From NCBI RefSeq assembly GCF_007990755.1, contig NZ_BJXA01000015.1, positions 91,149-155,148 of the forward strand: DNA of 64,000 bases, in the 5' to 3' direction. The notes under the pieces were generated by a model. That model saw nothing but the letters and a program-made list of their open reading frames with translations, was not told where the DNA came from and searched no databases. A program made the position numbers and the translations under genes. How positions within the stretch are numbered: position 1 is the stretch's first letter; each line of letters starts with the position of its first letter. This document shows, piece by piece, positions 26,852 through 36,477 of this stretch. This DNA is from Nocardia ninae NBRC 108245 (lineage in GTDB: Bacteria > Actinomycetota > Actinomycetes > Mycobacteriales > Mycobacteriaceae).

Positions 26852-27754
26852 ATGGAACTGCGACAGTTGCGGTACTTCCTCGCGGTCGCCGAGGAGCGGA
26901 ATCTCACGCGCGCAGCGGAGGTGGTGGGGATCCGGCCGACGTCGTTGAGTCAGCAGATCATCGCGCTCGAGCGCGAGCTCGGTGCGGCGTTGTTCGTGCG
27001 TAGTCCAGCGGGGATGACGCCGACGCAGGCCGGTGCGCGGTTGGTGGGGCATGCCCGGACGGTGGTGGAGTCGGCGCAGCGGGCGCGGGAGTCGATCCAG
27101 CAGCGTCCGGGATTGCGGCTGGCCGTGACACCCGGCGCGCCACCGTGGTGTGCGTCGGCATTGTGGCGTGCGGCCGGAGAAGTGGCGCCCGAGATCGCGG
27201 ACATGCAGACCGCTGAACAGTTGACTCGGCTGCGCGACGGTGCGCTCGATGCCGGTGTGTTGCTGTTGCCTGCCGACTTGTCGGGTTTGCAGGCGGTCAC
27301 GATCGAGGACACCGAACTGGGCGTCGTGGTGGCGCGGGACCATCGGCTGGTCGACCGAAAGGTGGTGCGGTGGGACGATCTCGACGGCTGCTCCTTGTCG
27401 TGGTTCGCGCGTTCGTGGGCACCGGGCTACTACGACGCGATTCGCGAGACGTGGAGTCGGGCCGGTTGGCATCCAGTGGCTGTGCGTGAAAGTGCGCCGC
27501 GCAGGGGCCTTTTCGGTGCCGAACTCGCACACGGCGGGAATATCGTTGCGCTACGACCGGCCTGGGATGTAGGGCCGAATGACGGGTTGGCTTGGTTGCC
27601 GTTCGCCGCCGACGCACCGCGTATCCGGTATGCCCTGGTATGGAATGCCGCCGATTCCGCTGCCGCGCGATACCGTTCGATCGCCGCTGACCTGGTGGCT
27701 ACGGCAACGCCGCACACGCGTGCGGTGCTGCCTCGTGGACAGGGCAACCGGTGA
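26852..27754 (+). CDS. LysR family transcriptional regulator
   Basis: 300 residues. The N-terminal HTH is canonical: MELRQLRYFLAVAEERNLTR, AAEVVGIRPTSLSQQIIALE, RELGAALFVRS, TPTQAGARLV. The effector domain carries the usual two-lobed alternation (GLRLAVTPG through GVLLLPADLSG and back). It lies 77 bp upstream of the DUF6506 gene on the same strand, which may be its target. The inducer is unknown. Confidence 0.9.
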   Translation: MELRQLRYFLAVAEERNLTRAAEVVGIRPTSLSQQIIALERELGAALFVRSPAGMTPTQAGARLVGHARTVVESAQRARESIQQRPGLRLAVTPGAPPWCASALWRAAGEVAPEIADMQTAEQLTRLRDGALDAGVLLLPADLSGLQAVTIEDTELGVVVARDHRLVDRKVVRWDDLDGCSLSWFARSWAPGYYDAIRETWSRAGWHPVAVRESAPRRGLFGAELAHGGNIVALRPAWDVGPNDGLAWLPFAADAPRIRYALVWNAADSAAARYRSIAADLVATATPHTRAVLPRGQGNR

Positions 27755-27831
27755 TCGGTTCTGCTGGAAGCGGAGAGGGCCACATCGAGTCATCGGTGCG
27801 GCCGAAATCGGCTGACAGGAGAGGTTGGCGA

Positions 27832-28128
27832 ATGGCGCTCACCGCATGGGGATTCATCTACACCGCGAGCGGCAGTGACCCGGACCGGGAGACGGTCGTC
27901 GAAACACCCAGCTGCCGTTCGGTTTTCGTCGGCGTAGATCATCCGGAGCAGGCTGTGGCCGTGGCGCGCCGCCTCGTCGCCGGTGGTGTTCAGTTGATCG
28001 AATTGTGTGGCGGGTTCGGGCCGGTATGGACCGCACGGGTGATCGAGGCTGTGCAGGGTGCGGTGCCGGTGGGTGCGGTTGCCTACGGTACCGAGGCCAT
28101 CGATCAGGTACACGCGATCTTCGCTTGA
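27832..28128 (+). CDS. DUF6506 family protein
   Basis: 98 residues from an ATG preceded by AGGAGAGG. It reads WGFIYTASGSDPDRETVVET, then VFVGVDHPEQAVAVARRLV, GGVQLIELCGGFGPVWTARV, and PVGAVAYG, the layout I associate with DUF6506. The conserved IELCGGFGP segment looks like a binding loop in an alpha/beta (TIM-barrel-fragment-like) fold. Function unknown. Confidence 0.75.
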   Translation: MALTAWGFIYTASGSDPDRETVVETPSCRSVFVGVDHPEQAVAVARRLVAGGVQLIELCGGFGPVWTARVIEAVQGAVPVGAVAYGTEAIDQVHAIFA

Positions 28129-28171
28129 CCGCGGCCAGGCCGGGACTTCGCTCATCGTCTCAGGGGAAAGA

Positions 28172-28197
28172 TGGCGGCACCGGTTCGGGTGCCGCCA
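28172..28197. terminator. Bidirectional hairpin between convergent genes
   Basis: A perfect 10-bp stem TGGCGGCACC with loop GGTTCG lies between the DUF6506 gene and the convergent MFS gene. It can serve both transcripts. Confidence 0.7.
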
Positions 28198-28211
28198 CCT
28201 CGGAAACTGGC

Positions 28212-29693
28212 TCAGTCGGCCTGCCTGTTCGCCTGCTTCGGCAGGAAGAACATCACGGCCCACATCACCGTCAAGGCCCCACCGACCCACCACAGCACGC
28301 CGGTGAACGCGTCGCGGTTGAGCACGCTCGCGGCTGAGCCGCCGGTGGCGGCGAAGAACACGAGAGCAGTCAGCGCGGCACCGAGGGCGATGCCCAGGTG
28401 CATTGCGGTGTTGAACAGGCCCGAGGCCGAACCGGCGCTCTCGTGCGGAACTTTCGCGAGCGTCAGGTCGGCGATCGGTCCACCGACCATGCCGAGGCCG
28501 AAGCCGATCAGCATGACGGGGATGGTCATTGCGAGCAAGGTCAGGTCGGCCTGCCCGCTGCTGATCTGGAGCCCGTAGGCCGTCATCGATGCGAGGGCGA
28601 TCACGACTCCGGCTTGGGGCAGACGGCGCCCGAAGCGCCCAGCGGTCTTCGTCGCAATCATCGCACCGGCGAACTCGCCGACGGCGAGCAACATGAAGGC
28701 CAAGGCGGCAAGCACCGGGCTCATACCGAGGCCATCCTGCAGATACAGCGTCCAGGTCATGAAGAACAGCCCACACAGCAGGCCCAGCATGAGCTGAGCG
28801 GACAGACCACCGGCGAACGCCTTCTCCTCGAACAAAGACAGCACCACCAGCGGGGCATCGTCTTTGCGCCGCTGCTGCTGACGCAGGAAGACGCCGAGCA
28901 CGAGCAGACCGCAGGCGAGCATGGCGAAGCACCACAGCGGCCAATGGTGGGTGCGGCCCTCGGTGAGCGGGAAGACGATCAGCACCATGGCCACCGCGGA
29001 CAGCAGCATGCCGGTGAGGTCGAGCCGGTCGGCCTTCGCCGCGGTCGACTCGATGATGAACTTCCGTCCGAGAACGATCACGGCGAGACCGACGGGGACG
29101 TTGATCAGGAAGATCGGCCGCCAGGACAGGCCGAACAGGTCGGCCTCGGTGAGCAAGCCGCCCAGGACGGGACCCAGGACGCTGCCCATCGACAGGACTG
29201 CTCCGTACAGACCGAACGCCCTGCTGCGATTCTCGCCGTCGAAGGTGACGTGCAGGGTGGCCAGGACCTGCGGGATCATCACCGCGACACCGATGCCCTG
29301 GCACACGCGAGCGGCGATCAGCACGCCGACGCCCGTGGCGAGGCCGCACAGCAGTGAGGCGAGCGTGAACACAACGGTGCCGATGAGCAGGACCTTGCGC
29401 CGGCCGTAGATGTCGCCGAGCCTGCCGCCGGTGATCAGGCCGAGGGCGACGGTCAGCGAGTAGCCGGCGGTCAGCCACTGCACCGCGGCCGGCCCGGCGC
29501 CGGTCGACGCCTGGATGGCGGGCAGGGCGGTGAGCACGACCGACTGGTCGAGGATGTCCATGAGTTCGGCGACCAGGACGACCACGAGGGCGATCGTGGC
29601 GGCCCGGGTCATCTTCGACGACCGGCCGGATGCGGGACCAGCCGAGGACGCGGCGGTGCGGTGCGGCTCGTTGTCGAGCGCGGAGGAATTCAC
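28212..29693 (-). CDS. MFS drug exporter, DHA2 (14-helix) type
   Basis: 493 residues. Helix 1 carries LMDILDQSVVLTALPAI, typical of the EmrB/QacA group; motif A is GRLGDIYGRRKVLL; motif C follows as GAVLSMGSVLGPVLGG, the antiporter signature. Fourteen helices can be counted. It should export cationic or amphipathic compounds in exchange for protons. The GTG start follows AGGAG. The leader holds a terminator-like hairpin and a separate inverted repeat, and no regulator gene lies adjacent, so control may be by attenuation. Confidence 0.9.
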   Translation of the reverse strand: MNSSALDNEPHRTAASSAGPASGRSSKMTRAATIALVVVLVAELMDILDQSVVLTALPAIQASTGAGPAAVQWLTAGYSLTVALGLITGGRLGDIYGRRKVLLIGTVVFTLASLLCGLATGVGVLIAARVCQGIGVAVMIPQVLATLHVTFDGENRSRAFGLYGAVLSMGSVLGPVLGGLLTEADLFGLSWRPIFLINVPVGLAVIVLGRKFIIESTAAKADRLDLTGMLLSAVAMVLIVFPLTEGRTHHWPLWCFAMLACGLLVLGVFLRQQQRRKDDAPLVVLSLFEEKAFAGGLSAQLMLGLLCGLFFMTWTLYLQDGLGMSPVLAALAFMLLAVGEFAGAMIATKTAGRFGRRLPQAGVVIALASMTAYGLQISSGQADLTLLAMTIPVMLIGFGLGMVGGPIADLTLAKVPHESAGSASGLFNTAMHLGIALGAALTALVFFAATGGSAASVLNRDAFTGVLWWVGGALTVMWAVMFFLPKQANRQAD

Positions 29694-29758
29694 GGTGAGA
29701 CTCCTGTTCAGGAATCGGGGAGCTCGCCGTCAGCCGCACAGGGGTCGGAAAAGACGAA

Positions 29759-29790
29759 ACCCGGGGCAGTCGGCAGAGCTGCACCCGGGT
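29759..29790 (-). promoter_or_regulatory. Terminator-like hairpin in the MFS exporter leader (possible attenuator)
   Basis: An 11-bp stem (ACCCGGGGCAG against CTGC-CCCGGGT with one bulged base) is followed, in the direction of the exporter gene, by the T-rich TTCGTCTTTTCC. It sits about 65-95 bases before the start codon, where an intrinsic terminator would only make sense as an attenuator. Confidence 0.45.
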
Positions 29791-29842
29791 CTTCTGGGGG
29801 ATGGGTGACGCAACTCAGGCCAGTGCGACGTCCGCCCCTTGG

Positions 29843-29865
29843 CACGTTCGAAGAATCAGAACGTG
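29843..29865. repeat. 7-bp inverted repeat upstream of the MFS gene
   Basis: CACGTTC and GAACGTG are separated by nine bases. It is a candidate operator for a TetR-type repressor encoded elsewhere. The remaining leader (29866-30083) shows nothing else that I can name. Confidence 0.35.
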
Positions 29866-30083
29866 GGGGAAATGCGGACGACTACATGGCCTGGGATATA
29901 AGTCACCACCTCGAATCCGCTACAGAAGGAACAGAAAGTCTTAGCTGCCGCCGAAGGGTCTTCGGGACAGGATCTCATCCACGGTACGACAGACAGCGGT
30001 CCCTACGCACGTCATAGTGGTGTCCGCCACCATCTGGCTCAACCAGGGAACGGTACTGCCGCCCCCGAACGGTTGACCGGGAT

Positions 30084-32075
30084 CTAGACGACCTTGGCGT
30101 CGATCAGCAGGTTCCAGATCTCACCCTGGTCGACGACCTCGACACCGAGCTTCTCCGCCTTGGTCAGCTTGCTCTCGCCGACTCCCGCGCCGGTGATCAG
30201 CATGTCGGTGCTCGCCGACACCGAGGACGCCGCCGTCGCTCCCGCCTTCTCACACAGGCGCTGGAACGTTGGGCGAGCGACCTTTTCGCCGGACCGCGGG
30301 TCGCTGATGGCACCGGTGATCACCACCGTCTTGCCGGCCAGCGGTGCGCCGGCCGCGATGACCGGCGGCAGGTCCTCCTCGCGCACGTCCAGCGAGACGC
30401 CCGCCTGTCGGAGCCGCTCCAGTTCCGGGCGCAGGCGAGTGAGATGCACGACCAGGGAGGCGGCGACCTTCGGTCCGATGTCCTCCACCGCGACGAGCCG
30501 TTCCTCGCCCGCGTCGGCGACCTCCTCGAGGGAGCCGAAGCCCGCGCGGGCCAGGCGCGCGGCGGTGCCGTCGGAGGCCATCGGGATCGCCAGGCCGATC
30601 AGCGCGCGGCGCAGGCCGACCTGTCGGCTGGCATCGATGGATTCGATCATGCGCGCGGCCGAGACCTCGCCGATGCGATCGAACTCGAGCAGGCGCTCCT
30701 TGGTCAGCGTGTAGAAGTCCGCGGGACTCTCCAGGATCCCCGCCTCGGCGAGGCGTTCGATCCACTTCTGCCCGATGGCGTCGATGTCGGCCGCTGCCCG
30801 CGAGGCCCAGTGGATCAACCTGCGCACCGTCTGCGCGGGACAGGAGACGTTGGTGCAGAACAGCTCCCGGCTGTTGCCCTGCTCGGTCACCGGCTGCTCG
30901 CAGGAGGGGCAGACCGTGGGCGGCACGATCTCCTGCTCCTCGCCGGTGCGTTTGGAAGCGTCGAGCACGCCCGCCACGAACGGGATCACGTCGCCCGCGC
31001 GGCGCACCAATACCGTGTCACCGACCTTGATGTCGCGGGCGCGGATCACCTCTTGGTTGGCCAACGTGGCCTTCGTGACCGTCGTGCCGCCGACGAACAC
31101 CGGCTCCAGCCACGCGACCGGGACGATCTTGCCGGTCTTGCCGACGTCCCAGATCACCTCGCGCAGCAACGTGGTCTTCTCCTCGGCGGCGAACTTGAAC
31201 GCGAGCGCGCCACGCGGGGAGTTCGACCGAGTTCCGGCCGCCGCGTAGGCCTCTCGGTCGGCCAGTCGCAGTACCGCGCCGTCGAGGTCGTAGTCCAGAT
31301 CGTTGCGGCCCTGCTCGACCGCGGTGATCGCCGCCTGCGCCTGCTCGGCGTCGGCGCAGTGCCGCATCTGCGCGCCGGCGATGCCCAGCGCGCGTAACCC
31401 CTCCTCGAGGTCGACTGCAGCGCCGCCGTCGGAGGTGTCCAGGTCGAAGCCGAAGAACCGCAGGCGGCGTTCGGCGACCGTGGTTGGGTCCTTCGCGCGC
31501 AGCGTGCCCGCCGCGGCGTTGCGTGGGTTGATCAGCGGCTTGTCCGGATGCGCGGTGTTGTATGCGACGAAGGTCGAACGCAGCATCACCGCCTCGCCGC
31601 GCACCTCGACCCGGCCCGGCACGTCGATCCGCTCCGGAATACCGTCGACCAACGCGCGGACCAGCATGGTCACGTCGTCACCGGTGGTGCCGTCACCGCG
31701 GGTCACTGCCCGCGCCAGCCGCCCGTCCTCGAAGACCAGGGCCAGCGACAAGCCGTCGAGCTTCGGCATCACCACCACCGACTGACCGGGGAATCGGTCG
31801 AAGAACGCCGCCACCTGCTCGGGCTTGGTCGCCTTCTCCAGTGACAGCATGGGCCGCGAATGCCGGATCGGGGCGTGCAGCACCGCGGGCGCGCCGACCT
31901 GCTCCAGCGGATTCGGGTCCGGCGTGAGCTCGGGGTTCGCCTCGATCAGGCCGCGTAGCTCGTCCTCGATCGCGTCGTACTCGGCGTCCGCGACCAGCGG
32001 CGACCCCTGGTAATAGGCATCGCGCAGCGCCACAATGCGATCCGCGAGCTCTTGGATACGTTCACCGATTTCCAC
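30084..32075 (-). CDS. ligA: NAD-dependent DNA ligase
   Basis: 663 residues with the full LigA order: Ia domain (YYQGSPLVADAEYDAIEDEL), adenylation domain with catalytic Lys105 in MPKLDGLS and TRGDGTTGDDVT, OB fold, a four-cysteine zinc finger (CPSC...CTNVSC), helix-hairpin-helix array and a C-terminal BRCT domain (LAGKTVVITGAISD). It seals nicks in duplex DNA using NAD+. Actinomycetes of this group sometimes have a second LigA; I cannot tell whether this is the essential copy. It is divergent from the AfsR-type gene across 120 bp. Confidence 0.93.
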   Translation of the reverse strand: MEIGERIQELADRIVALRDAYYQGSPLVADAEYDAIEDELRGLIEANPELTPDPNPLEQVGAPAVLHAPIRHSRPMLSLEKATKPEQVAAFFDRFPGQSVVVMPKLDGLSLALVFEDGRLARAVTRGDGTTGDDVTMLVRALVDGIPERIDVPGRVEVRGEAVMLRSTFVAYNTAHPDKPLINPRNAAAGTLRAKDPTTVAERRLRFFGFDLDTSDGGAAVDLEEGLRALGIAGAQMRHCADAEQAQAAITAVEQGRNDLDYDLDGAVLRLADREAYAAAGTRSNSPRGALAFKFAAEEKTTLLREVIWDVGKTGKIVPVAWLEPVFVGGTTVTKATLANQEVIRARDIKVGDTVLVRRAGDVIPFVAGVLDASKRTGEEQEIVPPTVCPSCEQPVTEQGNSRELFCTNVSCPAQTVRRLIHWASRAAADIDAIGQKWIERLAEAGILESPADFYTLTKERLLEFDRIGEVSAARMIESIDASRQVGLRRALIGLAIPMASDGTAARLARAGFGSLEEVADAGEERLVAVEDIGPKVAASLVVHLTRLRPELERLRQAGVSLDVREEDLPPVIAAGAPLAGKTVVITGAISDPRSGEKVARPTFQRLCEKAGATAASSVSASTDMLITGAGVGESKLTKAEKLGVEVVDQGEIWNLLIDAKVV

Positions 32076-32195
32076 AGTCCCTGACGCTACCGATACCTAC
32101 CGACAACCGCGCGAACGACGCCACCCGGCGCGCTCGATCCGGGTCGGGCAGGGTCGAGGACAACGGCCCGGCACCGCCCACGGCAGAATGGTGCG

Positions 32196-35100
32196 GTGCA
32201 GATCGGGATGCTTGGACCGCTCGAGATCCGAGAAGAAGATGGCGGATTGATCGAGATACCAGGTGCTCGATTGCGGACGCTGGTGGTTGCCCTCGCGCTC
32301 GAACCCGGGCGCGTGGTTCCGAAGTCGACCCTGGTCGACTGGATTTGGGGTGAGCAACTGCCCGCCGACGCGGCGAATTCCTTGCAGGCGTTGGTGTCCC
32401 GGCTGCGGCGGGTGCTGCCGGAGGGGGCGCTCGACGGCCAGGCGGGCGGTTACCGATTGGCGGTGGAGCCGCGCGCTGTCGACGCGATCCGGTTCGAACA
32501 GCTGCTCGACCAAGCTCGCGGCGCTGAGGACGCGCACCAGGCCAAGCTGTTGCGGGAGGCGCTCGGGCTGTGGCGTGGTGCGCCGATACAGGACGTCGGC
32601 GTGCAGGATAGCGGCGCGGCCGACGCGGTGGTGACGCGCCTGGAAGGGCTGCGTCTCGCCGCGCTGGAGGACTGCTACGAAGCGGAGATCCGACTCGGTC
32701 GGGGTAGCGAACTGATCAGCGAGCTCACCGAACTGTTCGCCCGGTATCCGGTGCGAGAAAGGCTGGTCGCCGCGTTGATGCGTGCCCTCGGTGCCGCAGG
32801 CCGCAGCAACGAGGCTCTCGGCGTATACCAGCGGGCACGGGAAACCCTCGCCGACGAACTGGGCGTCGACCCGTCAGCGGAGCTCGCCGCACTGCACGTC
32901 GCGCTGTTGCGCGGCGAGTTCGGCGCACAGGACCACGACCGCAAGACGAACCTGCGGGCCGAATTGACCACCTTCGTCGGCAAATACGGCGACGTCGCCG
33001 CGGTGCGCGAACTCGTCGCGCAACACCGGCTCACCACGTTGACCGGTCCGGGCGGCTCCGGAAAAACCCGGCTGGCTTTGGAAACCGCGCGGACGCTGCT
33101 CGACGATCTGCCGGAAGGCGCCTGGCTGGTGGAACTGGCGTCCGTCGGCGCGAATGGTGATGTGGCGCAATCGGCGCTCGCCGCACTCGGACTCCGGGAC
33201 GCGCTGCTCGGCGGCGCACCGGACGCGGAACCGATAGACCGGCTGATCGCCGCGATCCGCGAGCGCGAAACGCTGTTGATCCTGGACAACTGTGAGCACC
33301 TGATCGAGTCCGCGGCGGCGTTCGCCCACCGGATGCTCGGCGAGTGTCGCCGGCTGCGCATCCTGGCGACGAGCAGGGAACCGCTCGGCATCACCGGCGA
33401 GGCGCTATGGCAGGTCGTGCCGCTGGCGCTGCCCGCCGAGGACGCGGATCCCGGTGCGATCGAGTCCTCCTCGGCGGTTCAGCTGCTGCGCGACCGGGCC
33501 GGTGCAGTGCGGACAGATTTCGCGGCCGACGCGAACGCATTGGCGACCATGGCGCGCGTCTGCCGCGCGCTGGACGGAATTCCGCTGGCGATCGAGCTGG
33601 CCGCGGCGCGATTGCGCACCATGTCCCTCGATCAGCTCGCCAACCGCCTCGACGATCGGTTCCGCCTGCTGACCGGCGGCAGTCGCACCGCGCTGCCGCA
33701 CCATCGGACGTTGCGTGCGGTGGTCGACTGGAGCTGGGAGCTGCTCACCGACGCCGAACGGTTGGTGCTGCGCAGGCTTGCGGTTTTCGCCGGCGGCGCG
33801 AGTCTGGAAGCGGCCGAACAGGTTTGCGCGGGCGAGGAGGCGGTCGAGCGGTGGGAGGTGCTCGATCTGCTCACCGCGCTGACCGAGAAATCGCTGCTGG
33901 TCGTCGCCGGGGACAGCGGCCCGCGCTATCGGATGCTCGACACGATCAAGCAGTACGCCACGGACCGGCTGGTGGAGTCGGGGGAGGCGGACGCGGCGCG
34001 CCACGCGCATCTCGCGTACTTCACCGGGCTCGCCGACACCGCCGAGTCACATCTGCGCCGCGCCGAGCAGTTGACGTGGCTGGCCACGCTCGAGGTCGAG
34101 CACGACAACCTCGCTGTCGCGATGCGGGGTGCGCTCGCGGCAGGCGACGCGGCCGGGGCGATGCGGCTCGCGGCGGCGGCAGGCTGGTACTGGTGGCTCA
34201 GCGGGCACAAGGCCGAGGGCATGGAGCTGATCGCCGCCGCCGCCGACCTACCGGGCGAGGTGGACGATGCGACCAGGGCGATGGTGTACGCGCTGGTCGT
34301 GCACTTCATGAGCTCGGGGCCGAGTGACGATAGCCAGGTGGAGGAATGGATCCACAAGGCGTATCGATTCAGTCGGAACAGTCAGGCCCACAACCCGTTG
34401 CTGCGGTTCGTGGACGCGCTGGAACACATGCTGCACGGGCCGGATTCGCTGCTGCCCGCGTTCGAGCCGCTGATCACCGATGACGATCCCTGGGTGCGGG
34501 CGCTGGCCCGGCTGCAACTGGGCAAGATGCGGATCGTGCTCGGTCACCAGGGGCGAGAGGCGGACGTCTACCTCGAGACCGCCCTGGCCGAGTTCCGAGC
34601 CATCGGCGAGCGCTGGGGCATGTCGTTCGCGCTGACCGAGCTCGCGAATCGGATCGCCATGCGCGGCGAATTCGCCGGTGCGTGTGCGCATCTCGATCAA
34701 GCGATCGCGGTGGTCACCGAGGTCGGGGCGATCGAGGACGTGCTGCTGATGCGGGCGCGGCAGGCCCAGTTCTACTGGCTCCTAGGGGATGCGGAGGCGA
34801 GCGCGGCCGCGATGACCGAGGCGCAGCGGTACGCGGATCAGTCCGCCTGGCCGAACGCACTGGCCGAACTCGCCTTGGCGCGAGCGGAGTTGGCCCGTTG
34901 GCGTGGCGACCCCGAGGAGTCATATCGGCAAATCGACCTTGCGACAACACTATTGGGCAACGATGCGAAGCGCGGGTACATCAGCGCGCTGATCCACGGC
35001 ATGCGCGGCTATCTCGCGGAGGGTCTGGACGACGCCCGCGAACAGCACGCGGCGGCCTTCGATGCGGCATCGGCTGCGGGATTCGCCCCGCTAATCGCCC

Positions 35101-35336
35101 AAATACTCGTCGGGATAGCGGATTTGGCGCTTCGCCATGAACAGGACGAGCAGGCCGTGCGGCTGCTCGCGGCGAGTGCCGCGGTGCGCGGCCTGCCTGA
35201 TCTTTCCCAACCGGATGCGGTCCGGATCGAGCAGACCGCACGACGTCGCCTCGGCGAAGCACGCTTCACCGAGGCGACGGAGGATGGGGCACAAGCAGAT
35301 TGGCGCGAGCTGGTGGCAACTACGCTTGCTCGCTGA
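32196..35336 (+). CDS. AfsR/SARP-type regulator with ATPase and TPR domains
   Basis: 1046 residues. An OmpR-like winged helix (IGMLGPLEI, RLRTLVVALALEPGRVV, NSLQALVSRLRRVL) leads into a BTAD domain (about 100-245), then an STAND-type NTPase with Walker A GPGGSGKT (284-291) and Walker B LLILDNCEH, then TPR-like helices to the C-terminus. Such proteins activate promoters with direct repeats phased at 11 bp and are often gated by ligands or phosphorylation. Repeats of that type lie 2 kb downstream (37234-37370). The C-terminus overlaps the convergent serine hydrolase gene by 17 bp. Confidence 0.9.
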   Translation: MQIGMLGPLEIREEDGGLIEIPGARLRTLVVALALEPGRVVPKSTLVDWIWGEQLPADAANSLQALVSRLRRVLPEGALDGQAGGYRLAVEPRAVDAIRFEQLLDQARGAEDAHQAKLLREALGLWRGAPIQDVGVQDSGAADAVVTRLEGLRLAALEDCYEAEIRLGRGSELISELTELFARYPVRERLVAALMRALGAAGRSNEALGVYQRARETLADELGVDPSAELAALHVALLRGEFGAQDHDRKTNLRAELTTFVGKYGDVAAVRELVAQHRLTTLTGPGGSGKTRLALETARTLLDDLPEGAWLVELASVGANGDVAQSALAALGLRDALLGGAPDAEPIDRLIAAIRERETLLILDNCEHLIESAAAFAHRMLGECRRLRILATSREPLGITGEALWQVVPLALPAEDADPGAIESSSAVQLLRDRAGAVRTDFAADANALATMARVCRALDGIPLAIELAAARLRTMSLDQLANRLDDRFRLLTGGSRTALPHHRTLRAVVDWSWELLTDAERLVLRRLAVFAGGASLEAAEQVCAGEEAVERWEVLDLLTALTEKSLLVVAGDSGPRYRMLDTIKQYATDRLVESGEADAARHAHLAYFTGLADTAESHLRRAEQLTWLATLEVEHDNLAVAMRGALAAGDAAGAMRLAAAAGWYWWLSGHKAEGMELIAAAADLPGEVDDATRAMVYALVVHFMSSGPSDDSQVEEWIHKAYRFSRNSQAHNPLLRFVDALEHMLHGPDSLLPAFEPLITDDDPWVRALARLQLGKMRIVLGHQGREADVYLETALAEFRAIGERWGMSFALTELANRIAMRGEFAGACAHLDQAIAVVTEVGAIEDVLLMRARQAQFYWLLGDAEASAAAMTEAQRYADQSAWPNALAELALARAELARWRGDPEESYRQIDLATTLLGNDAKRGYISALIHGMRGYLAEGLDDAREQHAAAFDAASAAGFAPLIAQILVGIADLALRHEQDEQAVRLLAASAAVRGLPDLSQPDAVRIEQTARRRLGEARFTEATEDGAQADWRELVATTLAR

Positions 35337-36429
35337 GGTCGGTCTGCCCGCCGCAGAACACCTCCGCGACGAGGAGCTTCGTCGCTTCCTGGAAGGCCGC
35401 GGCCATGGACAGGTCGGGGTCGTCCACGTAGTTCAGCGCGGCGGTCAGGGTCGTGCTGCCGTCGGGCGTGCTGTACATGAGCGCGGCGTGGCCCGAGATG
35501 CCGCCGTTGTGTGTGATGACGGTGCCGCCGCAGCCGGTGTCCTGCACGAACACGCCCAGGCCGTAGCCGACTTTGGGATGCGGCGTGCACATTTCCGCCA
35601 GCAGTGGTGCGGGCAGGAGCTTGCCGCCCACCAATGCGGCGATGAAGGTCTGCAAGTCCAGGGTCGTCGAGATCATGTCACCACCGCTGGAGATCCAGGA
35701 CGGGTTCTGGCTGGTCACGTCGACCGTCTGCAGCTCGCCGCCGTCCTCGTAGCGGTAGTAGGCGTGGGCATGCGGCTCGGGGATGGCCGACTCGGTGGTC
35801 GGTGCCACGGTGTCGTGCAGGCCCAGCGGCCCGAGAATCAGCCGCTGCATCTCCTCGGCGTACGAGCGGCCGCTGACCTTTTCGATCAGCAACCTGGCCA
35901 GCACGTAATTGGTGTTGGCGTAGCTCCAGTCCGCCCCGGGTTCGAACCGTGGCGGCTTGGACAAGGCCAGCCGCACAAGTTCTTCGGGCCGATAGGTCTT
36001 GAACCGGTTGTCCACCCACTCCTTGCCGGACCAGGCGATCCCGGGCACGAACGTCCCGTCCTCGAGTAGCTCGCCGGTGAAGTTGAAGACTCCGCTGGTG
36101 TGCTGCAACAGCATTCGCACCGTGATCCGCGGGTCCAGCTCGAACTCCGGCAAGTAGTCGACCGCCGCGGTATCGAGGTCGATCTTGCCTTCGGCCACCA
36201 ATTGCAGGACCAGGGTCGCGATGAAAGTCTTTGTATTGCTGCCGATTCGGATGTGTCCGTTGGTCGGTGGCTTGGCGGTTCCGCCCAGTTCGCGCACGCC
36301 GGCGCTGCCGAGCCACTCGCCCTGCTCGTCGTGCACGCGCAATTCGATACCGGTGAAACCGGAATCGACCATCTGCTGAATGAGCTTTTGGAGTTCCGGA
36401 CGATCCGGCGCGGTGGATGGGGTGTTCAT
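35320..36429 (-). CDS. Beta-lactamase-fold serine hydrolase (class C/DD-peptidase-like)
   Basis: 369 residues with penicillin-binding-protein-type active-site motifs in order: SNTK (SxxK), YAN in DWSYANTNYVLA (YxN), and HNG (HxG in place of KTG). It has no signal peptide, so a cytosolic esterase or hydrolase role is as likely as a wall role. It starts 48 bp after the DUF4097 gene and probably shares its transcript. The substrate is unknown. Confidence 0.88.
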   Translation of the reverse strand: MNTPSTAPDRPELQKLIQQMVDSGFTGIELRVHDEQGEWLGSAGVRELGGTAKPPTNGHIRIGSNTKTFIATLVLQLVAEGKIDLDTAAVDYLPEFELDPRITVRMLLQHTSGVFNFTGELLEDGTFVPGIAWSGKEWVDNRFKTYRPEELVRLALSKPPRFEPGADWSYANTNYVLARLLIEKVSGRSYAEEMQRLILGPLGLHDTVAPTTESAIPEPHAHAYYRYEDGGELQTVDVTSQNPSWISSGGDMISTTLDLQTFIAALVGGKLLPAPLLAEMCTPHPKVGYGLGVFVQDTGCGGTVITHNGGISGHAALMYSTPDGSTTLTAALNYVDDPDLSMAAAFQEATKLLVAEVFCGGQTDLSEQA

Positions 36430-36477
36430 GATTCTGCTTCTCTCTGCTGTCGTGCTCGGGTGGTTCGGGGGCGGTGT

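Noticed and set aside
27790-29784. 664-codon minus-strand frame overlapping the MFS gene out of phase
   Set aside because: Arginine/proline-rich, no motifs, and out of frame with the clear MFS protein. Only its first codons were considered as a possible leader peptide.
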